Assembly: GCA_964423745.1 (NCBI GenBank)
Contig: CAYRGG010000022.1
Span: forward strand, 1-63,222
Source: CAYRGG01 sp964423745
GTDB lineage: Bacteria; Pseudomonadota; Gammaproteobacteria; Competibacterales; Competibacteraceae
Direction of reading: 5' to 3'
DNA length: 63,222 bases
Position numbers and translations under genes: made by a program. Position 1 is the stretch's first letter, and each line of letters opens with the position of its first letter. Shown here piece by piece: positions 41,336 through 50,427 of this stretch. Under the pieces are notes generated by a model. That model was not told the DNA's origin. It ran no database searches and saw nothing but the letters and a program-made list of their open reading frames with translations.

Positions 41336-43450
41336 TTAAGTCGTGTTGCGACCCTCAACTATGCCGGGCTGCAAACCCAACGTGCGTCGATCACTGAGTA
41401 ATGCGGTCATTTTTTTACTGGATTGCGGTGGGCAAAAATAATAGCCTTGAATTTCATCACAGCGGTTTGTTTTCAAAAAGTTTATTTGTGTCTTGTTTTC
41501 CACACCTTCAGCAATGACTTTTAATTGCAAGCTGTGAGCCATGGTGATAATGGCCAATGCAATAGCTGCAACATCTGAGTCAAGGGCAATGGCTTGCACA
41601 AAAGAACGGTCAATCTTTAACCGATCCACGGGAAGCCGCTGCAAATAACTCAAAGACGTATAGCCGGTTCCAAAATCATCGATAGCAATGCATACCCCGA
41701 TAGCTTTAAAAGCCTGCAGAATCTTTATTGCTTCTTTCACATCCGTCATCAACAAACTTTCCGTAATTTCTAATTCCAGATGGAGTGGATGCGACGTGGT
41801 TTCCCGGAGAATTTTATAAACCTGATCCAATAGATTTACTTGCATAAACTGCCTAGCGGAGAGATTTACGCTCATACGTAAATCCGAGAGATTCATATCT
41901 CGCCAGGCTTTGGCTTGATCACAGGCCGTGCGCAGAACCCATTCTCCAATAGGAACTATTAAGCCATTTTCTTCAGCAAGGGGCACGAATTGCGTTGGTG
42001 GAATAGCGCCTAATTGGGGGTGCTGCCAACGCAGTAGAGCTTCCACGCCGACCACGCGACCGCTACGCAACTCAATTTGCGGTTGATAATGTAAATTCAG
42101 TTGGTCGCTTTCCAAAGCTTGGCGCAGATCATGAGCTAACTTTAGACGTTCGTTGAACCGGGTATTCATTTCATTGGTGTAAAACTGTAGGTTATTGCGG
42201 CCCTGTTCTTTCACCCGGTGTAACGCGATATCCGCATGCTTTAATAATGCACTCACATTTTTGCCGTCCTTGGGAAAAAGACTTATACCAATACTACAAT
42301 TGACATAAAATTCTTGTTTATCCAAAGCAACAGGTTGACGAATCTGTTCCAATACTTTGCGGGCCACCAGGGCAGCTTGCTCTGAATGAGCAAGTCCTTG
42401 CAATACCATAACAAATTCATCACCACCTAGACGGGCGACGGTATCTTCTTTGCGCACGCTAAAGGTAAGCCGTTTAGCAATCTCTTGAAGTAGCAAATCA
42501 CCTGCGCGATGCCCTAGACTGTCGTTAACCAATTTGAAACGATCTAAATCTAGAAACAAGACGGCGACCAAACCGTTGCTACGATGTGCATGAGCGATAG
42601 CTTGTTTAAGCCGATCTTTTAATAAATTGCGATTAGGCAACTGGGTCAAGCTGTCGTGAGCAACCAGATGTTCTAGTTGGGCAGCGTAAGATTTACGTTC
42701 GACGATTTCCCGTTCCAACGCGGCTGTGCGCTCTCGTACCTGGGTTTCGAGTTCGCCCTTGTTCTGGCGCAGTTTTGTCTCAGCGGCTTTTCGCTCAATG
42801 ACTTCGCTCTCAAGTCTGGCGGTTTGTTGTTCACTGGTTAGCCGCCACCGCTCCAATCGACCCATGTTCCGGATCTGCACATAATTGACTACGGTAGCCA
42901 GAATGGCACCCATGAAAAGAGCAAAACCATAGTGTTGCCAGATCTCAGCGGTTACCTCCATATACCAAACGGTACTTATCCAACCGATTAAGGTAACGGT
43001 CAAAATTAGCACGAACCATCGCTCAGACAATATGAAAAGACTGGCCCCTAATAACAACAAAATCAGATTGGTGGTTTGAAAAGGCTGTTTTGATAAATAA
43101 AGGTGCAAAAGACTGTTACTAAGGGCAAAAAAGGCAATGGTAAAGCCGATGAAATAGGTCCAGCGAAGCGCAGGAGGAAATTTATTAAAGCACAGGTAAA
43201 GTCCACCAAAAATGGCGGCTGTGGTCAGCGCGACGGTCATCATAGGTAACACCATCGCCTTCGGGAGCACTAAACAGTGGCTAACAGCTAACAGTAGATA
43301 AAGCAAAGTAAGTCCGATGAGTACCGAACGCAGGGCATTATAGACTATCTGCTCTAGAGCTATCTTCAATGCCACGTCCGAAATCATCGGCTGGATGAGA
43401 TTTGGGTTGTCTAGGGGCAGTGAATTATCTTGCCCTTGCAACTGACTCAT
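41336..43450 (-). CDS. Membrane-bound GGDEF/EAL cyclic-di-GMP protein
   Basis: The 704-residue protein has six or so membrane helices (about 38-195), a coiled-coil linker (about 200-258), a GGDEF domain (about 260-425; ARLGGDEFVMVL, residues 339-350) and an EAL domain (about 435-690; GVEALLRW at 468-475, AIDDFGTGYTSLSYLQRLPVDRLKIDRSFV). Both motifs are intact, so it could make and degrade cyclic di-GMP; degradation is likely. The membrane sensor is not a recognisable MASE or CHASE domain by eye. It stands alone between msrA (minus) and yhhQ (plus). Confidence 0.93.
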   Translation of the reverse strand: MSQLQGQDNSLPLDNPNLIQPMISDVALKIALEQIVYNALRSVLIGLTLLYLLLAVSHCLVLPKAMVLPMMTVALTTAAIFGGLYLCFNKFPPALRWTYFIGFTIAFFALSNSLLHLYLSKQPFQTTNLILLLLGASLFILSERWFVLILTVTLIGWISTVWYMEVTAEIWQHYGFALFMGAILATVVNYVQIRNMGRLERWRLTSEQQTARLESEVIERKAAETKLRQNKGELETQVRERTAALEREIVERKSYAAQLEHLVAHDSLTQLPNRNLLKDRLKQAIAHAHRSNGLVAVLFLDLDRFKLVNDSLGHRAGDLLLQEIAKRLTFSVRKEDTVARLGGDEFVMVLQGLAHSEQAALVARKVLEQIRQPVALDKQEFYVNCSIGISLFPKDGKNVSALLKHADIALHRVKEQGRNNLQFYTNEMNTRFNERLKLAHDLRQALESDQLNLHYQPQIELRSGRVVGVEALLRWQHPQLGAIPPTQFVPLAEENGLIVPIGEWVLRTACDQAKAWRDMNLSDLRMSVNLSARQFMQVNLLDQVYKILRETTSHPLHLELEITESLLMTDVKEAIKILQAFKAIGVCIAIDDFGTGYTSLSYLQRLPVDRLKIDRSFVQAIALDSDVAAIALAIITMAHSLQLKVIAEGVENKTQINFLKTNRCDEIQGYYFCPPQSSKKMTALLSDRRTLGLQPGIVEGRNTT

Positions 43451-43652
43451 AGAAGATCATGTAGATAAGTCGTCCTGTAAAGTTACTATAGCGTAATTTA
43501 ACTTTCAATGCTGTGCAATGATGCGTATGTATATGCACACTTGACGGTAGGTTAACAAATTTATTTTGCGTTATACGTCCTAACCTTGTCTTTTTGTTTG
43601 ACATCTAGCATTATCCTGAATTCAAAAATATCCACATCCTTTCCTTAATACG

Positions 43653-44354
43653 ATGGATGCTAACCTCATGACTATAAGCACTCCGCGCCATTCGACAGCT
43701 TTTATATTGTTGGTGGCAACTTTTATAACCACTCTTATCGTCTCGAATATCATCGCTGTTAAATTGATGGACATTGGCGGCTGGATTCTCCCGGCTGGCA
43801 TCATTATTTTTCCTATCAGCTATATCATTGGCGACGTGCTCACGGAGGTCTATGGCTACCGCCGCGCCCGGCAGGTGATTTGGCTCGGCTTTGCCTGCAA
43901 TCTATTGGCTATCGCGGCTATTTGGCTGGCGATGGTTTTGCCGCCTGCTGCGTTCTGGGATGGTCAGACAGCCTACGAACAGATTCTGGGTTATACCCCG
44001 CGTTTGTTAGTGGCGTCCTTTCTCGCCTACTTGATGGGTGAATTTGCCAATTCTTATGTACTGGCTAGACTCAAGATAATGACCCAAGGACGCTGGCTGT
44101 GGACCCGCACCATCGGCTCAACCCTGATTGGTCAAGGTCTCGATTCGGCGGTCTTTCTTGTGGTTGCCTTCGCAGGGGTTTTGCCAACAAACGTGTTAGT
44201 TTCCGCTATTGTGGTGCAATGGCTAGCTAAGTCGGTTTATGAGGCTCTAGCAACCCCCTTTACCTATGCTATTGTCAATTTCCTAAAACATCACGAAGGA
44301 CTCGATTGTTACGATGATGGTATTGATTTTAATCCTCTTAAAGTAAGAGGATAA
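43653..44354 (+). CDS. yhhQ: YhhQ/VUT family queuosine precursor transporter
   Basis: The 233-residue membrane protein (about six helices) matches the VUT_1/YhhQ family, which imports preQ0/preQ1 for queuosine tRNA modification. Landmarks are TTLIVSNIIAVKLMDIGGWILPAGIIIFPISYIIGDVLTEVYGYRRAR and TRTIGSTLIGQGLDSAVFLVVAF. The first ATG is used; an ATG five codons later is possible. The recD2 gene follows after 13 bp. Confidence 0.92.
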   Translation: MDANLMTISTPRHSTAFILLVATFITTLIVSNIIAVKLMDIGGWILPAGIIIFPISYIIGDVLTEVYGYRRARQVIWLGFACNLLAIAAIWLAMVLPPAAFWDGQTAYEQILGYTPRLLVASFLAYLMGEFANSYVLARLKIMTQGRWLWTRTIGSTLIGQGLDSAVFLVVAFAGVLPTNVLVSAIVVQWLAKSVYEALATPFTYAIVNFLKHHEGLDCYDDGIDFNPLKVRG

Positions 44355-44367
44355 CTCCATTGCGGCA

Positions 44368-46587
44368 ATGATATTCCCTACCCTACCTACCCTGCTGCCC
44401 ACTGCCCCTGTAGAACGTCTCGCCGGTAGCGTGGAGCGGGTTACTTTTCATAACCCTGACAATGGCTTTTGTGTGCTGAGGGTTAAAGTGCGGGGTCAGC
44501 GAGAGTTGATTACGGTCCTCGGCGCTGCCGCTAGCGTTGCGCCGGGCGAATATGTGGAATGCGACGGCGCCTGGATCAACGATCGCAGCTATGGCTTACA
44601 ATTCAAAACTAACCATCTGCATGTGGTGCCTCCCAGCACTCTGGAAGGTATTGAAAAATATTTGGGGTCGGGCATGGTCAAGGGTATTGGCCCCCATTTT
44701 GCCCGCCAGCTAGTACGGGTTTTTGGCGAACGGGTGTTTGACGTCATCGAACAAACGCCGGAACGGCTTACTGAACTTCCCGGCATCGGTCCCAAACGCA
44801 AAGCGCACGTCACTGCGGCTTGGGCCAAGCAAAAAATCATCCGTGAGATCATGGTGTTTTTACAGTCCCATGGTATTGGCACGGCACGCGCCGTGCGCAT
44901 TTATAAAACCTATGGGGACAATGCCGTCGATCAAGTCCGGGAAAACCCTTATCGCCTGGTTCTGGACATCCACGGGATTGGTTTTAAGACAGCGGATAAT
45001 TTGGCCCAACAATTAGGTATCCCCCAGGATTCTTTACTACGGGCTCAAGCGGGTCTACGCCATGTCCTGCAGGAGTTTTCTACAGAGGGTCATTGCGCGG
45101 TGGAGCGCGAAAAAGTGCTTGAAGCGGCCAGTAATCTCCTCGCCATCGATGGGTCTATCCTTGAGCAGGCCATTGTGCAGGAACGCGAAGTGGGTCGCCT
45201 CGTCACGGAATCTATCAACGGCGTGGACTGCTTATTTCTCGCCCCTCTTTATCGAGCCGAAGTGGGGGTTGCCAAGCATCTCCTGCGGCTTGCCGAGGGT
45301 CAACCTGCTTGGGAAGGGGTAAACAGCAAGAACGCTATTCCCTGGGTGGAAGGCAAAACCGGACTCACTCTATCGGCGTCTCAGCGCCGCGCCGTAGCGC
45401 GAGCCTGTAACGGTAAAGTTACCATCATCACCGGTGGCCCTGGCGTGGGTAAGACCACGGTGGTCAATAGTATCTTGCGTATTCTACGCGCCCGCCGCGT
45501 GAAGATTTTGTTATGTGCCCCCACCGGACGTGCCGCTAAGAGACTCTCTGAATCATCCCATACAGAAGCCAAGACTATCCACCGCCTGTTGGAATATGAT
45601 CCGCAACGGTTGGGTTTTAAACGCGATAGCGACTACCCCCTCGACGCCGATTTGGTGGTGTTGGATGAAACCTCCATGGTGGATGTGGTGCTCGCTAATC
45701 AATTGTTACGAGCCATACCCGATGAGGCTGCGGTATTGCTGGTGGGGGATGTGGACCAATTACCGTCAGTAGGCCCTGGCGCGGTTTTGGCGGACGCCAT
45801 CGCCTCAAGGCGGATCACCACGATCCGACTGACAGAAATATTTCGTCAGGCTGCTGAATCCAAAATCATCGTCAACGCACACCGCATCAATCAAGGAAAA
45901 TTACCGGAGCTGCCCAGCCTGCGAACCGAACTGAGGGATTTCTACGTTATCGAAGCAGATACGCCAGAGGCGATTCAAGAAAAATTGCTTCAGGTAGTCA
46001 CTCGCCGTATCCCCCAGCGCTTTGCTTTGCATCCGGTTCGGGATATTCAAGTGCTAGCGCCCATGAACCGGGGTGGCTTGGGAGCCCGCTCCCTGAACGT
46101 TTCTCTTCAGCAATGGCTCAATCCCATAGCGGAGCCTAAAATTACCCGCTTTGGCTGGACCTTTGCCCCTGCCGATAAAGTCATTCAGAACGTCAACAAC
46201 TATGATAAAGAGGTTTTTAATGGCGATATTGGGCAAATACAAAACATCGACCTGGAAGAAGGTTTAGTTTTCATCAACTTCGATGGTCGTCAGGTAGAAT
46301 ATGAACTCAGTGAATTAGATGAAATCGCACCGGCTTATGCCATAACCATTCACAAAAGCCAAGGCTCTGAATATCCTGCGGTGGTCATTCCATTGTCAAC
46401 CCAGCATTATATGCTATTAGAGCGCAACCTGCTTTACACAGGCTTAACCCGGGGCAAGCAGTTGGTGGTATTGATCGGTCAATTAAAAGCTTTAGCCATG
46501 GCAGTGAAAACCGTGCGGGCTCGCGGCCGTATGACTAATTTAAAAGCCCGTTTAGGGCATCCCAGTGAGTTGCTAACCGACCCATGA
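44368..46587 (+). CDS. recD2: RecD2, ATP-dependent 5'-3' DNA helicase
   Basis: RecD2 is a stand-alone SF1B helicase of organisms with or without RecBC. The 739-residue protein has an N-terminal OB-like region, helix-hairpin-helix repeats (about 90-220; LPGIGPKRKAHV, IHGIGFKTADNLAQQ), the Walker A GGPGVGKTT (356-364), Walker B LVVLDETSMVD, and motifs LVGDVDQLPSVGPGAVL, LTEIFRQA and, near the end, AYAITIHKSQGSEYPAVVIP and LLYTGLTRGKQLVVL. It overlaps the MmgE/PrpD gene by four bases. Confidence 0.95.
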   Translation: MIFPTLPTLLPTAPVERLAGSVERVTFHNPDNGFCVLRVKVRGQRELITVLGAAASVAPGEYVECDGAWINDRSYGLQFKTNHLHVVPPSTLEGIEKYLGSGMVKGIGPHFARQLVRVFGERVFDVIEQTPERLTELPGIGPKRKAHVTAAWAKQKIIREIMVFLQSHGIGTARAVRIYKTYGDNAVDQVRENPYRLVLDIHGIGFKTADNLAQQLGIPQDSLLRAQAGLRHVLQEFSTEGHCAVEREKVLEAASNLLAIDGSILEQAIVQEREVGRLVTESINGVDCLFLAPLYRAEVGVAKHLLRLAEGQPAWEGVNSKNAIPWVEGKTGLTLSASQRRAVARACNGKVTIITGGPGVGKTTVVNSILRILRARRVKILLCAPTGRAAKRLSESSHTEAKTIHRLLEYDPQRLGFKRDSDYPLDADLVVLDETSMVDVVLANQLLRAIPDEAAVLLVGDVDQLPSVGPGAVLADAIASRRITTIRLTEIFRQAAESKIIVNAHRINQGKLPELPSLRTELRDFYVIEADTPEAIQEKLLQVVTRRIPQRFALHPVRDIQVLAPMNRGGLGARSLNVSLQQWLNPIAEPKITRFGWTFAPADKVIQNVNNYDKEVFNGDIGQIQNIDLEEGLVFINFDGRQVEYELSELDEIAPAYAITIHKSQGSEYPAVVIPLSTQHYMLLERNLLYTGLTRGKQLVVLIGQLKALAMAVKTVRARGRMTNLKARLGHPSELLTDP

Positions 46588-47879
46588 CCACTCCCACGCT
46601 AACCGCTCAGTTGATCCGACTGATCAACACCAAACCCATCACCCAACAGGATTTGGCGCAAGCCGCCTTATTTGTTCTCGATACCTTGGCTAGCGTGGTG
46701 GTGGGCCGTGATTCCGAAGTCGGCAATATGCTCTGTCACTGGGCTGAACAAGCAGCCGAAGATGCCGGGCGACGTGCTTTTTTAATGGGCGCCTTGGCCC
46801 ATATCCTGGAAGTGGATGATCTCCATCGAGCTTCGGTGGTACATCCGGGCTGTGTTGTGATACCCGCCGCCTGGGCTGTCGCTGAACGGGAAGGCACGGA
46901 TGGTGAAGCGCTATTGACAGCCGTATTGCATGGCTATGAGGCGGCTACTCGCATCGGCATGGCGGTGGGACCGGCTCATTATCGCGTTTGGCATAATACC
47001 GCCACCTGTGGACCCTTCGGCGCTGCTCTCGCCGCTGCTTATTTAGTTAAACTAGATGCCGAGGCAACTCAACATGCCCTGGGTAATGCGGGCACCCAAG
47101 CAGCGGGGTTGTGGCAATTCTTAGAAAACGGCGCCATGAGTAAACACCTTCATGCCGGGCGTGCTGCAGAAGCCGGCATCCTGGCTGTTGATCTTGCGAA
47201 AGTGGGGTTTACCGGTCCACCCGCGATTTTAGAAGGCGCTAAGGGTTTTTTCGCCGCCACATGCTCAGACGCGGATCCCAACGCGGTGATTTGCGACCTT
47301 GCCAACACTCCTTGGCAACTTTGGCAGACTTCTTTAAAACCTTGGCCATCCTGCCGCCACACCCATCCCAGCATCGACGCTGCACAAGCCTTGCGCCGGG
47401 AGATAGATCCCTCTGCTATCGATCAGATCCTGGTAGAGACCTATCAGACGGCGTTAGATATCTGTGATCGACCTGATCCACAATCGGACTACCATGCTAA
47501 ATTTTCCTTACAACATTGCGTGGCGGCAGCCCTTTTGCAAGATCGAATAGATTTTTCCAGTTTTCAAACTGCGGCGCGAGGGACTCTCAGGGAGTGTAGA
47601 GGGCGAGTCACTCTACAGGCTGAAGAGTCTTATTGCCGAGCCTATCCCGAAGCCTGGGGCAGTAGTGTTACGGTAACCCAAAACAATGGAGATCGGTTTA
47701 CCATGCGCTGTCAACATGCTAAAGGTGATCCCGAAAATCCCTTGACCACGGATGATATTATTGCCAAGACTCAGCAACTCTTTAATTATGCAAAATACTC
47801 TCACGGCAATGAATTAATTTCGGGTATTCTCGATATGGCCAACGGTGGGCCAGTACCACCGCTGCATTTATTCTGCTGA
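46584..47879 (+). CDS. MmgE/PrpD family protein
   Basis: The 431-residue protein belongs to the fold of 2-methylcitrate dehydratase PrpD and of cis-aconitate decarboxylase. It shows AHILEVDDLHRASVVHPGCVVIPAAW (conserved Asp-Asp-His region) and GNAGTQAAGLWQFLENGAMSKHLHAGRAAEAGILAVDLAKVGFTGPP, then KPWPSCRHTHPSIDAA. It is not next to prpB or prpC, so a methylcitrate role is doubtful; the substrate is unknown. The ATG overlaps the recD2 stop, and a tautomerase gene follows within 34 bp. Confidence 0.88.
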   Translation: MTTPTLTAQLIRLINTKPITQQDLAQAALFVLDTLASVVVGRDSEVGNMLCHWAEQAAEDAGRRAFLMGALAHILEVDDLHRASVVHPGCVVIPAAWAVAEREGTDGEALLTAVLHGYEAATRIGMAVGPAHYRVWHNTATCGPFGAALAAAYLVKLDAEATQHALGNAGTQAAGLWQFLENGAMSKHLHAGRAAEAGILAVDLAKVGFTGPPAILEGAKGFFAATCSDADPNAVICDLANTPWQLWQTSLKPWPSCRHTHPSIDAAQALRREIDPSAIDQILVETYQTALDICDRPDPQSDYHAKFSLQHCVAAALLQDRIDFSSFQTAARGTLRECRGRVTLQAEESYCRAYPEAWGSSVTVTQNNGDRFTMRCQHAKGDPENPLTTDDIIAKTQQLFNYAKYSHGNELISGILDMANGGPVPPLHLFC

Positions 47880-47913
47880 ATTTAGCTTAAAAACAAGCTG
47901 TAGGAGTAAAACC

Positions 47914-48264
47914 ATGCCTCTTTTAAAACTACAGACGTCGGCGACCGTATCCGATGAAAAACAACAAACGCTCATCGCCGCCACTTCTAAGCTCATAGCT
48001 GAAACCATCGGCAAACCCGAGCAATACGTCATGGTTACTTTGGAGACTAAAGTTCCCATTATGATGGCAGGTAAACAAGGTGATGCTGCTTTTGCCGATG
48101 TACGTAGTATCGGCGGTTTAAACAATAGCGTGAATAAAGAAATTTCCCAAAAACTTGCGGCCGCTTTGCAAGAACATGTGGGGGTTGCAGCTGATCGCGT
48201 TTATTTGAATTTTACTGCCATGACAGCCGAGAACTGGGGTTGGCGAGGTGGTACATTTGGATAA
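47914..48264 (+). CDS. MIF-like tautomerase
   Basis: The 116-residue protein begins MPLLKLQTSATV, leaving Pro1 as catalytic base after Met removal, and matches macrophage-migration-inhibitory-factor homologues (phenylpyruvate tautomerase fold), with YVMVTLETKVPIMMAG, ADVRSIGGLNNSVNKEIS and VYLNFTAMTAENWGWRGGTFG. A TAGGAG ribosome site lies 8 bases before the ATG at 47914; an in-frame start at 47845 would hide Pro1 and is rejected. It is probably cotranscribed with the MmgE/PrpD gene and ends before a strong palindrome. Confidence 0.9.
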   Translation: MPLLKLQTSATVSDEKQQTLIAATSKLIAETIGKPEQYVMVTLETKVPIMMAGKQGDAAFADVRSIGGLNNSVNKEISQKLAAALQEHVGVAADRVYLNFTAMTAENWGWRGGTFG

Positions 48265-48702
48265 TCTTAATGGATATTGCCCTAGGTTATTTAATTAAAT
48301 AACCTAGGGCAATATTTTATTTTATAAAACTGACAATAAAACTTCAAACAAAAATAAATTATTTAACTACAAACAATCAATAGTGCTTTTATTAAAAGTA
48401 ACATGCAATTATTTGCGTAACCTTTGAAAAATTTTTCGATTTATTAAAAATACAATAGAAAGTAAAAGCCGCAAGTTGAGTTGTCTTTAAAGAGTGCATA
48501 ACAACAAAAGTTGTAAAACCAATAATCCTGTTTCTCGAATAGAATTTATTCAAAAAATCAATTTTTCTGATTTATTTTCAACGGTTATTAGTTATTCATT
48601 TCCAGTATAAACTTGACCGGCTTTAACTCAACATGTTAAAAATAATAGGGCTTATATTAGCTTTCATTCACAGCTCTTTTAAAGATTTAACGGAGAAAAA
48701 CC
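48265..48702. other. Long A/T-rich leader region before pckA
   Basis: After the palindrome at 48274-48315 some 385 bp of A/T-rich DNA lead to pckA. No ORF, tRNA or riboswitch was recognised. The region must hold the pckA promoter, but no single site stands out. The ribosome site is ACGGAG, 8 bases before the GTG. Confidence 0.5.
48274..48315 (+). terminator. Perfect 42-bp palindrome acting as terminator of the tautomerase operon
   Basis: ATATTGCCCTAGGTTATTTAA (48274-48294) is followed directly by its exact complement to 48315, then TTTATTTTA. The 21-bp arms with no spacer form a long hairpin with a T-rich tail 10 bp after the stop codon of the tautomerase gene. Confidence 0.8.
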
Positions 48703-50304
48703 GTGCAACAAGTTGGTCCTAGAGTCAGTAACTACGGCCTTGAAAACCATGGCATTCGTAATGTGGATGTGGTTCATTGGAACTACTCCACCGCAGCGCT
48801 TATTGAAGAAGCGATGCGTCGTCGTGAAGGTGTGCTTTCTTACGGTGGTGCTCTCGTAGTTCGCACCGGCCACCACACGGGACGATCACCCAACGACCGC
48901 TTCATTGTGGAAAATGTGGCAAGCGAAGGCGAGGTGGATTGGAATAATGTCAACCGTCCTATTTCCCAAGAACACTTTAATGGCTTGCGCAAGCGCATGC
49001 TATCTTACCTGCAAGAGCGAGATCTTTACGTCCAGGATTGCTACTGTGGCGCTGATCCTGATTATCGCCTAGGGGTGCGGGTAATCAATGAAACGGCGTG
49101 GCACAATATATTTGCCCGCAATATGTTTATTCAGCCCAAACCTGAAGAACTGCAGAACTTTGCTCCAGAATTTACCGTTATTCATGCACCTCGCTTTCAT
49201 GCCATCCCCGAAGAGGACGGCACCAATTCCGAAGTCTTTGTCCTGGTGGATTTTGATCAAAAAATGGTTTTGATTGGCGGTGGTTCCTATGCTGGTGAAA
49301 TCAAGAAATCTATCTTCTCCGTCATGAACTTTATGTTGCCCGCCCGTGGCGTATTGCCCATGCACTGCTCGGCCAATATAGGCAAAGACGGCGACACGGC
49401 TGTGTTCTTCGGGCTTTCAGGTACCGGCAAAACCACCCTTTCTGCCGATGCTAGCCGGGTCCTTATCGGCGATGATGAGCACGGCTGGGGTCCTAATGGG
49501 GTATTTAATTTTGAAGGCGGCTGTTACGCCAAGGTCATCCGGCTGTCCGAGGAAGCCGAACCGGAAATTTACGCCACGACACGCCGTTTTGGGACGATCC
49601 TAGAAAATGTCGTCGTCAATATGGATGATCGCAGCCTCGATTTAGACGACGGATCCCTCACTGAAAATACCCGCGCTTCCTATGACTTGAGCGCCATTCC
49701 TAACGCCAGCGAATCCGGCGTCGGTGGCCAACCCAAGAACATCATCATGTTAACCGCCGATGCTTTTGGCGTCCTCCCCCCCATTTCTAGACTCAGCCCT
49801 GAACAGGCCATGTACCATTTCATGTCCGGCTATACAGCCAAAGTGGCGGGCACCGAACGGGGTATTAAGGAACCCCAAGCGACCTTCTCGCCGTGCTTCG
49901 GAGGTCCTTTCATGCCTCGTCATCCCAGCCACTACGGTAAGATGTTGGCAGAATTGATGGAGAAACATGGCGTTAATTGTTGGTTGGTCAACACCGGTTG
50001 GTCAGGTGGCGGCTATGGCGTGGGTCAACGCATGAAGATCGCTTACACCCGCGCCATGGTAAATGCCGCCCTAGACGGTCGTTTAGCTGAGGCGCCCATG
50101 CAACCCGATCCTAACTTCGGTGTGTTGGTGCCGCAGTCCTGTCCTGATGTCCCAGACGACGTATTAAACCCACGGCAAACTTGGGCAGATAAAGACTCTT
50201 ATGATGGCACCGCTAAACATGTAGCGCGGCTTTTTGAAGAGAACTTTAAGAAATACGAATCTTTCGTGGATGCTAAAGTGAAAGAAACAGCAATTCGACC
50301 CTAA
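48703..50304 (+). CDS. pckA: PckA, ATP-dependent phosphoenolpyruvate carboxykinase
   Basis: It turns oxaloacetate and ATP into PEP and CO2, the first step of gluconeogenesis. The 533-residue protein has RTGHHTGRSPNDRFIVE, the kinase-type P-loop GLSGTGKTTLSAD, metal-binding DDEHGW and FNFEGGCYAK, and NTGWSGGGYGVGQRMKI near the C-terminus; these define the ATP-dependent family. It starts at GTG with an ACGGAG site 8 bases upstream. It is a single-gene unit that ends at the terminator at 50380-50407. It would let the cell grow on acetyl-CoA sources such as fatty acids. Confidence 0.96.
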   Translation: MQQVGPRVSNYGLENHGIRNVDVVHWNYSTAALIEEAMRRREGVLSYGGALVVRTGHHTGRSPNDRFIVENVASEGEVDWNNVNRPISQEHFNGLRKRMLSYLQERDLYVQDCYCGADPDYRLGVRVINETAWHNIFARNMFIQPKPEELQNFAPEFTVIHAPRFHAIPEEDGTNSEVFVLVDFDQKMVLIGGGSYAGEIKKSIFSVMNFMLPARGVLPMHCSANIGKDGDTAVFFGLSGTGKTTLSADASRVLIGDDEHGWGPNGVFNFEGGCYAKVIRLSEEAEPEIYATTRRFGTILENVVVNMDDRSLDLDDGSLTENTRASYDLSAIPNASESGVGGQPKNIIMLTADAFGVLPPISRLSPEQAMYHFMSGYTAKVAGTERGIKEPQATFSPCFGGPFMPRHPSHYGKMLAELMEKHGVNCWLVNTGWSGGGYGVGQRMKIAYTRAMVNAALDGRLAEAPMQPDPNFGVLVPQSCPDVPDDVLNPRQTWADKDSYDGTAKHVARLFEENFKKYESFVDAKVKETAIRP

Positions 50305-50379
50305 CGTTGCTTGCTCTCTTGATTAACTGGAACGTGCGTTGATTTTGACAAATCAGATGAGAAAATGAATGAGTATTTT

Positions 50380-50407
50380 CGCCCGGCTTTTGCCGGGCGA
50401 TTTTTTT
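50380..50407 (+). terminator. Rho-independent terminator of pckA
   Basis: CGCCCGGC (50380-50387), a TTTT loop and GCCGGGCG (50392-50399) are followed by ATTTTTTTG. This is a classical terminator, 76 bp after the stop codon and before the convergent M42 peptidase gene. Confidence 0.92.
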
Positions 50408-50427
50408 GGCACAACTTGGCGTTTGAA

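Noticed and set aside
50407..50425. TTGGCACAACTTGGCG as a sigma-54 promoter
   Set aside because: The spacing places CG, not GC, at -12, and it points into the end of a convergent gene.
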